Below, one piece after another: positions 7,325 through 15,295 of a DNA stretch of 50,262 nucleotides. The stretch spans positions 1 through 50,262 of the forward strand of contig CAYXWN010000009.1 of assembly GCA_964468815.1 (NCBI GenBank). The letters are read 5' to 3'. Position numbers and translations under genes: made by a program. The DNA comes from UMGS621 sp964468815 (GTDB lineage: Bacteria > Bacillota > Clostridia > Christensenellales > Borkfalkiaceae). A model generated the notes under the pieces. It made no database searches, was not told where the DNA came from, and saw only the letters and a list, made by a program, of their open reading frames with translations. Every line of letters begins with the position of its first letter. The first letter of the stretch is position 1.

Positions 7325-9007
7325 TTACATTTGCTCCGGAACGCCGATGCCCAATAGCGTGAGGGCGTTTTTCAACGTGATCAAAACGCAATCCGTCAGG
7401 GCTAAGCGGAAATTTTTCTCGTTTTCCTCGCTTCCCAAAATCTTGCAGTTAAAGTAGAATTGATTGTAAGCCTTTGCAAGATCAATCGCAAAACGCGTTA
7501 CGAACGACGGTTCGTATTTTTCCGCGGCGGAACGCACCACGTCGGGGAAATTGCCTAAAATGGATACGAGTTCGTATTCTTCGGGGGCGAGGGACGAGAT
7601 GGTAAACGTCCCGTACGTGCCGCCTTTTTTCAGTACGGAATTGCACCGCGCCGCGGTGTATTGCACGTAAGGGCAGGTTTCGCCGTCGAAGTTCAATACT
7701 TTGTCGTACGAAAATACGATGTCTTTGATTTTATTATTCACCAACGCGCCGAAAATAACCGCGCCCGTGCCGACCGTCTTCGCGATTTCGTCTTTTCCCT
7801 CTAAGGCAGGGTTCTTCTCTTCGATGATAACTTTCGCTTTTTCGATCGCCTTTTGCAGAACGTCTTCTAACAGAACGACTTTGCCGCTCCGCGTGCTCAT
7901 CGCGCCGTCTTCCATGGAAACCATGCCGTAGGCGACGTGAACCATATCCTTTGCCCAAGGCTTTCCCATCAATTCCAAAACCTTGAAGATTTGTTGGAAG
8001 TGCAGATTTTGCTGATACGCCACGACGTACAGGCATTTATCGAAATCGTACGTCTTTTTGCGGTAGAGTGCCGCGGCGAGATCGCGTGTGGCGTATAAGG
8101 ACGAACCGTCCGATTTTAAGATCAAGCAGGGCGGCATATCGTAAGCGGAGAGGTCTACGATCATACTGCCTTCGCTCTCTTGCAGAAGATTTTTCTCTTT
8201 TAGTTCTTCGATTACGACGTCCATTTTGTCGTTGTAAAAACTTTCGCCGGCATAAGAATCGAACGAAACGTTGAGCATACGGTAGATTTTATCCACCTCT
8301 GCGAGGGTGATTTCCTTAAAGCGCGAGAAAATTTCGTTCGCTTCCCGATCGCCTTCTTCTATTTTTTTGAACCAAGCGCGCGCTTCGTCGTCTAAGGCGG
8401 GATCGGCTTTTGCTTCTTCGTGATATTTTACGTAGATCCGAACGAGTTCTTTCAGTTTGCCCTCTTCCACTTGTTCCGCGCTGCTCCAACGCTTATAGGC
8501 GACGATGAGTTTTCCGAACTGCGTGCCGTAATCGCCTAAATGGTTGATACCGACTACGCGGTAGCCCAAGGAGCGATAAATTTTTACCAACGCGCTGCCC
8601 AGCACGGTGGTGGATAGGTGTCCGATATGGAAAGGCTTCGCCACGTTGATGGAAGAATAATCAATGCAGACGGTTTTCCCCGCGCCCTCGTCGGACGCGC
8701 CGAACGATTCGCGCTTGGTTAAAATTTCGTCCAAGAGTTTCGCCGTAAATCCGTTACGGTTGATCTTGAAATTCAGATAGCCGTTGACGGCGGAAACCTC
8801 CGTCACAACGTCGTCCGTGGGGAAACGCTCTTTCAGTTCTTCCGCGATCGCGGCAGGTGCTTTGCGCATGGCTTTTGAAAAGCGGAAGCACGGCAACGTA
8901 TAGTCGCCTAAATCGTTCGTGGGGGGGACGGCGATGAAACTTTCGATTTCTTCTTTTCCGATTCCGTCGATCGTGATTTTTTCCGCAATGTACGCTTTAT
9001 AATTCAT
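7325..9007 (-). CDS. argS: Arginyl-tRNA synthetase
   Basis: 560 residues, normal length. Class I synthetase that charges tRNA-Arg. The N-terminal Add-1-like domain covers about 1-100. The HIGH signature is intact in KPFHIGHLSTT (about residue 130). The KMSK position is replaced by MSTRSGKVV, usual in ArgRS. The C-terminal DALR anticodon-binding domain includes YVQYTAARCNSVLKK. The ribosome site on the minus strand (GGAGATAAAA) precedes ATG 9007. It is co-transcribed with the HAD phosphatase. Confidence 0.97.
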   Translation of the reverse strand: MNYKAYIAEKITIDGIGKEEIESFIAVPPTNDLGDYTLPCFRFSKAMRKAPAAIAEELKERFPTDDVVTEVSAVNGYLNFKINRNGFTAKLLDEILTKRESFGASDEGAGKTVCIDYSSINVAKPFHIGHLSTTVLGSALVKIYRSLGYRVVGINHLGDYGTQFGKLIVAYKRWSSAEQVEEGKLKELVRIYVKYHEEAKADPALDDEARAWFKKIEEGDREANEIFSRFKEITLAEVDKIYRMLNVSFDSYAGESFYNDKMDVVIEELKEKNLLQESEGSMIVDLSAYDMPPCLILKSDGSSLYATRDLAAALYRKKTYDFDKCLYVVAYQQNLHFQQIFKVLELMGKPWAKDMVHVAYGMVSMEDGAMSTRSGKVVLLEDVLQKAIEKAKVIIEEKNPALEGKDEIAKTVGTGAVIFGALVNNKIKDIVFSYDKVLNFDGETCPYVQYTAARCNSVLKKGGTYGTFTISSLAPEEYELVSILGNFPDVVRSAAEKYEPSFVTRFAIDLAKAYNQFYFNCKILGSEENEKNFRLALTDCVLITLKNALTLLGIGVPEQM

Positions 9008-9076
9008 TTTTATCTCCGCTAATTTTATTTCATAACTAATATACCATATTTTTTTGCGTTTCGCAAATCAAAAAAC

Positions 9077-9105
9077 TTGAATTTCGCGCGGAATTGGGCT
9101 ATAAT
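9077..9105 (+). promoter_or_regulatory. Sigma-A promoter of ychF
   Basis: TTGAAT (9077-9082), 17-bp spacer, TATAAT (9100-9105). It lies 33 bp before the ychF start codon and diverges from argS. Confidence 0.75.
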
Positions 9106-9137
9106 TGAAAAGAAAAACAGACGATGGAGAAAAAGAA

Positions 9138-10235
9138 ATGAAATTAGGCGTAGTAGGACTGCCGAACGTCGGTAAGTCTACGTTGTTCAATGCGATTACT
9201 CACGCGGGGGCGGAATGTGCGAATTACCCGTTCTGCACGATCGAGCCGAACGTCGGCGTGGTCGCCGTTCCCGATCCGCGGCTTGACGTGCTTGCGAAAC
9301 TTTATAATACCAAAAAGGTAACGCCGGCGGTCATCGAGTTCGTGGATATCGCCGGGCTTGTCAAGGGCGCGAGCAAGGGCGAGGGCTTAGGCAATCAATT
9401 TTTGGCAAACATTCGCGAAACGGACGCGATCGTGCACGTCGTGCGTTGTTTCGAGGACGAAAATATTACGCACGTGGACGGCAGCGTCGATCCCATTCGC
9501 GATATCGAAACGATTAACTTAGAACTTGTATTCGCCGATTTGGACAGCGTTTCCAAGCGGCTTGACAAGGCGAGAAATATGTTCAAGACGGGGGAGAAAA
9601 AGTATCAAATCGAGGCGGAATTGTTAGAGCGTATCGTTCGGTGTCTTTCGGACGGAAAGCCGGTGCGCACGCTCTCTTTCGACGAAGAGGAACGCGCGTA
9701 CGTGGACGGGCTCTTTTTGCTGACTTCGAAACCGGTTATTTACGCCGCTAACATTGCGGAAGCGGATATGGGAAAGGAAGAAGAAGCGCTCCCTTATGCG
9801 AAGAGAGTGGTGGATTACGCAAAGGCGGAGGGCGCGGAGTCGCTCGTCATTTGCGCCAAGACGGAAGAAGAGCTTTCCATGCTCGAACCGGACGAGCGCG
9901 AAATGTTCCTTTCCGAGTTGGGATTGCAGGAAAGCGGATTAAATCGCCTTGTTAAGGCTTCTTACCGCTTGTTGGGATTGTTGAGTTATCTCACGGCAGG
10001 CGAAAAGGAAGTACGCGCTTGGACCATTCGCGAGGGCACGAAAGCACCGCAAGCGGCAGGGAAAATTCATACGGATTTTGAAAAAGGGTTCATTCGCGCG
10101 GAAATCGTGGATTACGATACGCTGATCGCGCTCGGTAGTTTTAACGCCGCCAAGGAAAAGGGCAAGGTTCGTTCGGAAGGAAAGGAGTACGTGATCAAGG
10201 ACGGGGACGTCGTTTTGTTCCGTTTTAACGTGTAA
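9138..10235 (+). CDS. ychF: Redox-regulated ATPase YchF (Obg-like)
   Basis: 365 residues from ATG 9138 (ribosome site GGAGA at 9126-9130); an upstream start at 9105 would overlap the promoter. N-terminal G domain: GLPNVGKST Walker A, NYPFCTIEPN switch I, DIAGLVKGASKGEGLGNQFL G3 region typical of YchF. A helical coiled-coil insert follows, then a C-terminal TGS domain (AWTIREGTKAPQAAGKIHTDFEKGFIRAEI in pieces). YchF/OLA1 proteins hydrolyse ATP and associate with ribosomes and stress responses. Confidence 0.95.
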   Translation: MKLGVVGLPNVGKSTLFNAITHAGAECANYPFCTIEPNVGVVAVPDPRLDVLAKLYNTKKVTPAVIEFVDIAGLVKGASKGEGLGNQFLANIRETDAIVHVVRCFEDENITHVDGSVDPIRDIETINLELVFADLDSVSKRLDKARNMFKTGEKKYQIEAELLERIVRCLSDGKPVRTLSFDEEERAYVDGLFLLTSKPVIYAANIAEADMGKEEEALPYAKRVVDYAKAEGAESLVICAKTEEELSMLEPDEREMFLSELGLQESGLNRLVKASYRLLGLLSYLTAGEKEVRAWTIREGTKAPQAAGKIHTDFEKGFIRAEIVDYDTLIALGSFNAAKEKGKVRSEGKEYVIKDGDVVLFRFNV

Positions 10236-10239
10236 GATT

Positions 10240-10569
10240 ATGAAGATCGATTTTGATAAGATTCGGGAAATTTCGATGCCGCGTTTTAACGGCGGAGAGG
10301 GTGAAACCGTGTTAAAAACTTTTTCCGACCGTCGCGTGACCGTTTTGACGGGACGGCTCGAAGCAGGCGATTCGGTCGGTTTACATTCGCATTTGACCGA
10401 TTGCGAAGTGATTTACGTGGTGAGCGGATCGGGGAAAGCGATTGAAAACGGCGAAATGGAACGTCTTGCGCCCGGTTCGGTGCATTATTGCCCCAAAGGG
10501 AGCAGTCATTCTTTGATCAACGACGGAAAAGAGCCGCTCGTCTTTTTTGCGGTTGTGCCGTCCGTATAA
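10240..10569 (+). CDS. Small cupin-domain protein
   Basis: 109 residues, starting 4 bases after ychF. A single cupin fold. Motif 1 is visible in GLHSHLTDCEVIYVVSGSG (His, His and Glu metal ligands) and motif 2 in LAPGSVHYCPKGSSHSLIN (His ligand). It probably binds a divalent metal. Function cannot be set from sequence: single-domain cupins include isomerases, dioxygenases and sensors. Probably co-transcribed with ychF; a GC-rich hairpin follows. Confidence 0.85.
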   Translation: MKIDFDKIREISMPRFNGGEGETVLKTFSDRRVTVLTGRLEAGDSVGLHSHLTDCEVIYVVSGSGKAIENGEMERLAPGSVHYCPKGSSHSLINDGKEPLVFFAVVPSV

Positions 10570-10618
10570 AAACGCGATTTTTGAAAATCGCAATGCGTTT
10601 AGAAAAAATATCATAACG

Positions 10619-10651
10619 AAAAGCGCGTCGACGGAGCGTCGGCGCGCTTTT
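10619..10651 (+). terminator. Terminator after the cupin gene
   Basis: AAAAGCGCGTCGACG and CGTCGGCGCGCTTTT form a 15-bp stem with one wobble around a GAG loop. It is bidirectional in shape and lies between convergent genes. Confidence 0.75.
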
Positions 10652-10791
10652 ATAGACTCTATGCTTGCGTCGTAGTTGTTTTGCAAGGCTTTATCAGGGA
10701 GAAATAATATGATTGCATAAGCGTTTTGGGGCGATGTCGCACATAAAATCATATTTAGTAAGAGCCAATTTCTGTTTAAGATTTATTCTAT

Positions 10792-11727
10792 TTATTTAAT
10801 CAATAAGGATAATAGCGTCTTTTGAATGTAAATGATGTTTTCCGCTTGCTCGTTTAGTACCGCTTGCGGCGTTTCCAAAAATTCTTCGGACGCTTCTACC
10901 GTGCGGTCAATGGGCAACGTGTGGACGTAAATGGCGTCCGGATTGGCAAACATCATGAGGTGCTCGTCCGCGCGGAACGGATAAAAGAGTTTTTTCTCCT
11001 CTTCTTCCACGGGAACTTCGCCGTAAAATTTCGTCGTCACGATATCCGCGTTTTTCAGCGCGGTGCGCATATCGTATTCCACTTCGAGGTCGTCGTATTG
11101 CGAGGCGTGAGCGACCGTTTCTTCGGTTGGTTCTAAACCCTCCGGACATAAAAAACACGTGTTGATGCCGACTTTCGCATAAGCGTTGACGGCGGCAGGA
11201 TTGAGATTTTTCCCGTTTCCGACGATCGTCAACTTTAATTTATCCAATTTTCCTTTTTTCTCCCAAATGGTAAACAAGGACGCTAATACTTCGCTGGGGT
11301 TATCCGAACTTTCCATGCAGTTGATCACGGGAATGGGCGAATAACGGGAGAGTTCGTTGCGAACCTCTTGCGAATCCGCTTTGATGACGATGCAATGCAC
11401 TCCGTATTGCGCCAAAAGTGCGGACGCGTCGCGGTAGGTCAAACCTTTCATAAAGTCTTGATCTCGCGGAGAAAGGTAAAGCGTATGTCCGCCGAGTTGA
11501 TTGACGGATAATTCAAAGGGAATTCTGAGGCGAGAATTGGTGCTGTCCAAAATAATCGCCGCGATTTTGTTTTTTAAGGGGTAAATACGCTCTTTCATGC
11601 GGTCGCGTTGCTTAATCTGCCGCGCGAGGTGCAGAATTTCAAACACGTCTTCCGGCGTGAGATTATCGAGAGATAAAATTTTATCCGTCGAAAGCCGTTG
11701 TTTCGGCGTATAGCGGTTAATATCCAT
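10792..11727 (-). CDS. Divergent ornithine/aspartate carbamoyltransferase-like protein
   Basis: 311 residues, close to OTCase length, with the two Rossmann-like carbamoyltransferase domains (carbamoyl-P domain about 20-150, second-substrate domain about 155-290). The active site is altered. The STRTR carbamoyl-phosphate loop reads NSRLR in DSTNSRLRIPFE, HPxQ reads NPSE in DNPSEVLAS, and the ornithine SMG loop is absent (KFYGEV at its place). HCLP is partly kept as HTLP. It may use another substrate or be a non-catalytic paralogue. No arginine or pyrimidine genes are nearby. AGGAGG precedes ATG 11727. Confidence 0.75.
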   Translation of the reverse strand: MDINRYTPKQRLSTDKILSLDNLTPEDVFEILHLARQIKQRDRMKERIYPLKNKIAAIILDSTNSRLRIPFELSVNQLGGHTLYLSPRDQDFMKGLTYRDASALLAQYGVHCIVIKADSQEVRNELSRYSPIPVINCMESSDNPSEVLASLFTIWEKKGKLDKLKLTIVGNGKNLNPAAVNAYAKVGINTCFLCPEGLEPTEETVAHASQYDDLEVEYDMRTALKNADIVTTKFYGEVPVEEEEKKLFYPFRADEHLMMFANPDAIYVHTLPIDRTVEASEEFLETPQAVLNEQAENIIYIQKTLLSLLIK

Positions 11728-11739
11728 AATTTCCTCCTA

Positions 11740-11756
11740 TTCCGTTCGGAACGGAA
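11740..11756. promoter_or_regulatory. 17-bp inverted repeat upstream of the carbamoyltransferase-like gene
   Basis: TTCCGTTC-G-GAACGGAA is a perfect palindrome directly upstream of the ribosome site of the minus-strand gene and inside its leader. It could be an operator or a translation-controlling hairpin; no regulator is assigned. Confidence 0.45.
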
Positions 11757-11837
11757 ACGCTTTTATCGCGTTGCGATCGTTTGGGTTCTAAAAAACACGG
11801 CGCTCGCAAATCCTTGCAAGCAAGGTTGCTCGCTTGT

Positions 11838-11866
11838 ATTATATCAAAAGGGCGAAAAAAAAGCAA
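11838..11866 (-). promoter_or_regulatory. Promoter of the carbamoyltransferase-like gene
   Basis: Reading the minus strand: TTGCTT (11866-11861), 17-bp spacer, TATAAT (11843-11838). The leader is about 110 bases and includes a CCTTGC-AA-GCAAGG hairpin (11812-11825) and the 17-bp palindrome. Confidence 0.6.
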
Positions 11867-11948
11867 GGTTTGAATCCGAAAAGCCTCGCGAAAGGCGAAA
11901 TTGTGCATATTCGACAAAAATACGCTTGATATTTGTTGAATCTGCCCG

Positions 11949-11977
11949 TTGTAAATTTTTTAAAAATAATGTAAAAT
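11949..11977 (+). promoter_or_regulatory. Promoter of the sugar-ABC ATPase gene
   Basis: TTGTAA (11949-11954), 17-bp spacer, TAAAAT (11972-11977). A small GTAAG-AAA-CTTAC hairpin (11984-11996) and GGAGG (11997-12001) follow before ATG 12015. Confidence 0.65.
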
Positions 11978-12014
11978 ATTAGAGTAAGAAACTTACGGAG
12001 GAATTTTTAACGAA

Positions 12015-12035
12015 ATGGCAAGTTTGAATTTATAG
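12015..12035 (+). pseudogene. Natural N-terminus of the ATPase, cut by an in-frame TAG
   Basis: From ATG 12015 the frame reads MASLNL, then TAG (12033-12035), then NIYKVSPSGVTAVTDFN and continues into the ATPase. UgpC/MsmK proteins typically begin MASL-x-L-(K/E/Q)-NIYKVYP-GV, so the stop replaces one residue (AAG, GAG or CAG to TAG is a single-base change). The ribosome site GGAGG and promoter serve this start, not the later TTG. Confidence 0.75.
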
Positions 12036-12086
12036 AACATTTACAAAGTATCTCCGTCCGGCGTTACGGCGGTAACGGATTTCAAC

Positions 12087-13277
12087 TTGGATATCGAAGA
12101 TAAAGAGTTTATCGTCTTCGTTGGACCGTCCGGTTGCGGAAAGTCTACCACGCTCCGCATGATCGCCGGTTTGGAAGAAATCACGGACGGCGAACTCTAT
12201 ATCGACGGCAGATTAGTGAACAACGTCGCGCCGAAAGACAGAGATATCGCAATGGTTTTCCAGAACTACGCTCTGTATCCTCACATGACGGTTTACGACA
12301 ATATGGCATTCGGCTTAAAGTTGAGAAAAATGCCCAAAGCGGAAATCGACGTCAGAGTTAAGGAAGCAGCCCGTATTTTGGGTATCGAAATGTACCTTTC
12401 CAGAAAGCCGAAGGCTTTGTCCGGCGGTCAGAAACAGCGTGTTGCGCTCGGCCGTGCAATCGTTCGTGAACCGAAAGTATTCCTTTTGGACGAACCGCTT
12501 TCTAACTTGGACGCGAAACTCCGTGCTCAGATGAGAACGGAAATCACCAAACTTCACAACCGTTTGGCGACGACGTTTATTTACGTTACGCACGACCAGA
12601 CCGAGGCTATGACGATGGGTACGAGAATCGTCGTTATGAAAGACGGTTTCATGCAGCAGGTTGACGCGCCGCAGAACTTGTACGATTATCCCGTTAACCA
12701 GTTCGTTGCAGGCTTCATCGGAACGCCGCAGATGAACTTCTTCACCGCGAAACTCACGGGTAAGAAAGACGAGGTTTACGTTGAATTCGGTTTGGAAAAA
12801 CTCCTTTTACCCCAAGAAAAGGTGGATCTCATTTACGATTTGGACGCTTATCTCAATACGGATAAGGAAGTTGTATTCGGCGTACGTCCGGAAGACCTTC
12901 ACGACGAAGAGCGGTTGGTGAAACAAGCGCCGAACGCGGTTATCACCGTTGACGTAGACGTCGTTGAAATGCTCGGTTCGGAAACCCTCCTTTACTGCAA
13001 ACTGTTGTCCGAAGAGGAAGAACAGGAAACGACCACCATTCAGAGCATCGTGGACGATACGTCCAACTTGATTGCGCGCGTTGATTCCCGTTCCAAGACC
13101 GAAAAGGGACAGCGGATTAAGTTGCTCGTCGATATCGAACACATTCACTTGTTCGACAAGGAAACGGAGATGAGCATCGTTGCGAGAGACGCGGCTGCGA
13201 AGCAGGCTTATTTAGAGCAGGCGGCTGCTGCTGAAAAGACGGAAGCAACCGTAGCGGAAGAGCCCGTGCAAGGATAA
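12087..13277 (+). CDS. ugpC: UgpC/MsmK-type multi-sugar ABC transporter ATPase (N-terminus interrupted)
   Basis: 396 residues from TTG 12087, the first usable start after the TAG at 12033; with the natural N-terminus it would be about 420. Walker A GPSGCGKST, Q-loop MVFQNYALYPHMT, signature LSGGQKQRVALGRA, Walker B VFLLDEPLSNLDA, H-loop YVTHDQTEAM, then an MalK-like regulatory OB domain (FGVRPEDL). Such ATPases power many CUT1 sugar importers in Firmicutes. The window's Lpl-type permeases lack an ATPase gene, so this is the likely partner. Loss of the first strand (LNL..NIYKV) would weaken nucleotide binding unless the TAG is read through or is a sequence error. Confidence 0.85.
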   Translation: MDIEDKEFIVFVGPSGCGKSTTLRMIAGLEEITDGELYIDGRLVNNVAPKDRDIAMVFQNYALYPHMTVYDNMAFGLKLRKMPKAEIDVRVKEAARILGIEMYLSRKPKALSGGQKQRVALGRAIVREPKVFLLDEPLSNLDAKLRAQMRTEITKLHNRLATTFIYVTHDQTEAMTMGTRIVVMKDGFMQQVDAPQNLYDYPVNQFVAGFIGTPQMNFFTAKLTGKKDEVYVEFGLEKLLLPQEKVDLIYDLDAYLNTDKEVVFGVRPEDLHDEERLVKQAPNAVITVDVDVVEMLGSETLLYCKLLSEEEEQETTTIQSIVDDTSNLIARVDSRSKTEKGQRIKLLVDIEHIHLFDKETEMSIVARDAAAKQAYLEQAAAAEKTEATVAEEPVQG

Positions 13278-13337
13278 TCGGCAAAACCACCGAAATAATT
13301 AAAAATTCGTTAAAAAACGGTTAAAACCGGTTGAATC

Positions 13338-13368
13338 AAATAGCGGCATAGAAAATATGCCGCTATTT
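13338..13368 (+). terminator. Terminator of the ATPase gene
   Basis: AAATAGCGGCATA (13338-13350) pairs perfectly with TATGCCGCTATTT (13356-13368) across a GAAAA loop, followed by CTTT. Confidence 0.85.
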
Positions 13369-13605
13369 CTTTACTGTTTTTGTGCCGAAAGGGTTACCGT
13401 TGTTTATAGATTCGCTACGGTTTAGGCGTTTTTTCTCGAACCGTTCTGTTTAGAGTAAATTTTTTATGTTTTCTCTATTCCGAAAATTTTGTATTCTCAA
13501 AACGGATCGCGTTAGGTTGTTTTGCAATAAGCGTTGTGTTTGGTTTGTCGATTTGCTAACGCCGCTCTTGATTCCGAACCGTTCTGTTTTTGGGAGAATT
13601 TTTCA
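13369..13605. repeat. Intergenic stretch with a 15-bp direct repeat
   Basis: CGAACCGTTCTGTTT occurs at 13437-13451 and 13575-13589, 138 bp apart, each followed within a few bases by an A/T-rich AATTTTT tract. No gene is seen. It may be the remnant of a small duplication or a pair of protein sites. Confidence 0.4.
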
Positions 13606-14676
13606 TTATTGAGGTTGGTTTTGTAAGGCACGGTAAAAAGCGTCGTTTGATTTTGCGATCGAGCCGTAAGGCTTGATCGCGAGTGCCTTTGCGTTTGCTT
13701 GAATCGCGGCTTCTATTTCTCCTAAATAATAGTGACAAAGAGCGGTCTGTACGTACGGGGCGTAACCGTAGCAATCGGGGCGAATAAAGGACAGCGTTTC
13801 GGTCGGAATCGGTTGAATCGCTTGATCGTACCAATAAATCGCTTGCCGATAATCTTTTTTTCGCATAAAGTTAACGCCGATTTCGCACAGCAATTCGGGG
13901 GAGGGTGGCGTTAAGATAAAGGAAGAAAAGAGCGTTTTTAGGGCGGAATCCGAATTTTTCAGGGCGCGTATTTGGGATAAATGGATAGATGCTTGCACTT
14001 TGTTTTCCGTGAGTGCAGGACGGTCGAGAAAGTCTGTATAAACGGCTTCCGCTTCCGCGTACATACGGTTATAAAACAGTTCGTTCGCGTAATAAAACTG
14101 TTGGCGCGCCGTCAGCCGCTTTCCGCCCGAAAGCAGTTTTTGATAGATTTTCAGATTACGCAGTTGATCGCCCGTTTTTTCCTTGCGGTGCTCTACGGGG
14201 AAATTTTCATAGACGATTTTGCCGTGCGGCACGATTATCTCGTGTACGGGATCTCTCCATAAAAAGTTCCCTTCTCGGCGCAAAATCCGCTCTCTGAAAT
14301 AGGTAAAAGAGGGATTGCCTCCTTCGTCGAACGCCGCGACGTAGGGGAGCATAACGACGTCTTCGTTCGTCCAAGTTTCCTTTAAGCGGGCAATTCCGCG
14401 GCGGCTGACGTCGGGAAGAACGTCGTCCGCGTCCAACCATAGAATATAGTCGCAAGTGGCTTTGGAGAAGGCGAAATTTCGCGCTTTCGAGAAGTCGTCG
14501 CACCAAGTGAAGCGGTACGTATGCGGCGTAAACGCGCGCGCGATCCGTTCGGTGTCGTCCAGACTTCCCGTGTCGACGAAGATAATTTCGTCCGCAAGTT
14601 CGGCAACCGAACCCAGACAACGCCCGATTACCCGTTCTTCGTCTTTTGCAATGATACAAACGCTTAACGATTTCAT
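13606..14676 (-). CDS. Family 2 glycosyltransferase with C-terminal TPR-like region
   Basis: 356 residues from ATG 14676. The GT-A fold spans about 1-190: SVCIIAKDEERVIGRCLGS nucleotide-sugar start, DEIIFVDTGSLDDT, and the LWLDADDV metal-binding DxD region. The second half is helical and TPR-like (YGYAPYVQTALCHYYLGEIEAA, ALAIKPYG), as in SunS-type transferases that glycosylate peptides or proteins. The acceptor is unknown; no bacteriocin peptide is nearby. An earlier in-frame start is possible, but a TACAAT box ends 5 bases before this ATG, so the message may be leaderless. Confidence 0.8.
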   Translation of the reverse strand: MKSLSVCIIAKDEERVIGRCLGSVAELADEIIFVDTGSLDDTERIARAFTPHTYRFTWCDDFSKARNFAFSKATCDYILWLDADDVLPDVSRRGIARLKETWTNEDVVMLPYVAAFDEGGNPSFTYFRERILRREGNFLWRDPVHEIIVPHGKIVYENFPVEHRKEKTGDQLRNLKIYQKLLSGGKRLTARQQFYYANELFYNRMYAEAEAVYTDFLDRPALTENKVQASIHLSQIRALKNSDSALKTLFSSFILTPPSPELLCEIGVNFMRKKDYRQAIYWYDQAIQPIPTETLSFIRPDCYGYAPYVQTALCHYYLGEIEAAIQANAKALAIKPYGSIAKSNDAFYRALQNQPQ

Positions 14677-14681
14677 ACTGT

Positions 14682-14687
14682 ATTGTA
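14682..14687 (-). promoter_or_regulatory. TACAAT box 5 bases before the glycosyltransferase start
   Basis: The minus strand reads GCATACAATACAGTATG: a -10 hexamer and then the start codon. Transcription would begin at or next to the ATG. The same arrangement precedes the ylbJ-like gene. Confidence 0.5.
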
Positions 14688-14784
14688 TGCCCCGTTCGGG
14701 AAAAACTTGCCCGAAATTCAAAAGAGGGGAAACGGAAAAATCGGCGAAACAGATCGCGCTGCGATCGCGCGAGGGGAAAAGAAT

Positions 14785-14813
14785 TTGACAAGACGGAAAA
14801 GTTGTGCTAAAAT
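14785..14813 (+). promoter_or_regulatory. Promoter of RNase P RNA
   Basis: TTGACA (14785-14790), 17-bp spacer, TAAAAT (14808-14813), with TG in the extended -10 position. The predicted start is at the first base of the RNA near 14820. Confidence 0.85.
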
Positions 14814-14819
14814 TGAAGC

Positions 14820-15166
14820 GTTTGAGTTAGTTGTGCGTTCGCGGGCGCTTGGAAAAGCGCATGAGGAAAGTCCGAGCATCACAGAGCAGAGCGCCGGAGA
14901 AATCCCGGTGAAGGTGACTTTAAGGAAAGTGCAACAGAAATAAACCGCAGGGCTTGTTCCCTGTAAGGATGGAAAGGCGAGGTAAGAGCTCACCGTCCGC
15001 ACGGTAACGCGCGGAGCCATGTAAACCCCGTTCGATGCAAGACAGGGGATTCGCTATTGGCTGCTCGTCAGGCGAATCCGTTTTTTGTCGCTTGAGGCGG
15101 CAGGAGACTGCCGTCCTAGATAAATGAACGCACTCGACAGAACTCGGCTTACAGATTAACTCAAAC
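14820..15166 (+). ncRNA. rnpB: RNase P RNA (M1-type ribozyme)
   Basis: About 347 nt. The P1 helix is exact: GTTTGAGTTA (14820-14829) pairs with TAACTCAAAC (15157-15166). Conserved region I, GAGGAAAGTCCGAGC, and conserved region V, ACAGAACTCGGCTTACAG, are both present, as is the internal GTAAGAGCTCACC-type segment. The RNA is the catalytic subunit that trims tRNA 5' leaders. A consensus promoter and a terminator frame it, so it is its own transcription unit. Confidence 0.97.
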
Positions 15167-15195
15167 GCCGACGGGATTTCCCGTCGGCTTTTTTT
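15167..15195 (+). terminator. Terminator of rnpB
   Basis: GCCGACGGG (15167-15175), ATTT loop, CCCGTCGGC (15180-15188), then TTTTTTT. It starts on the base after the P1 helix. Confidence 0.92.
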
Positions 15196-15266
15196 AATTT
15201 CCGGTAATCCCCTTTCGTTTTTATGGCTTGAGGGGCGTTGTTTTTTCGGCGTTTTTAAAAAAATAA

Positions 15267-15295
15267 TTGCCGTTTTTAGCGTTGTATGATATAAT
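15267..15295 (+). promoter_or_regulatory. Promoter-like element without an obvious gene
   Basis: TTGCCG (15267-15272), 17-bp spacer, TATAAT (15290-15295), extended TG. Downstream, 15300-15533 contains an imperfect hairpin (AAGCAA/TTGCTT near 15315-15330) and a 28-codon frame from ATG 15333 with no ribosome site. It could give a small RNA or a long leader joining the glycoside hydrolase message. Nothing else is recognised in 15196-15533. Confidence 0.5.

Noticed and set aside
1291..12035. Alternative genetic code (TGA=Trp or TAG=Gln)
   Set aside because: Many intact genes here end with TGA or TAG at the expected length, and Trp is encoded by TGG throughout.
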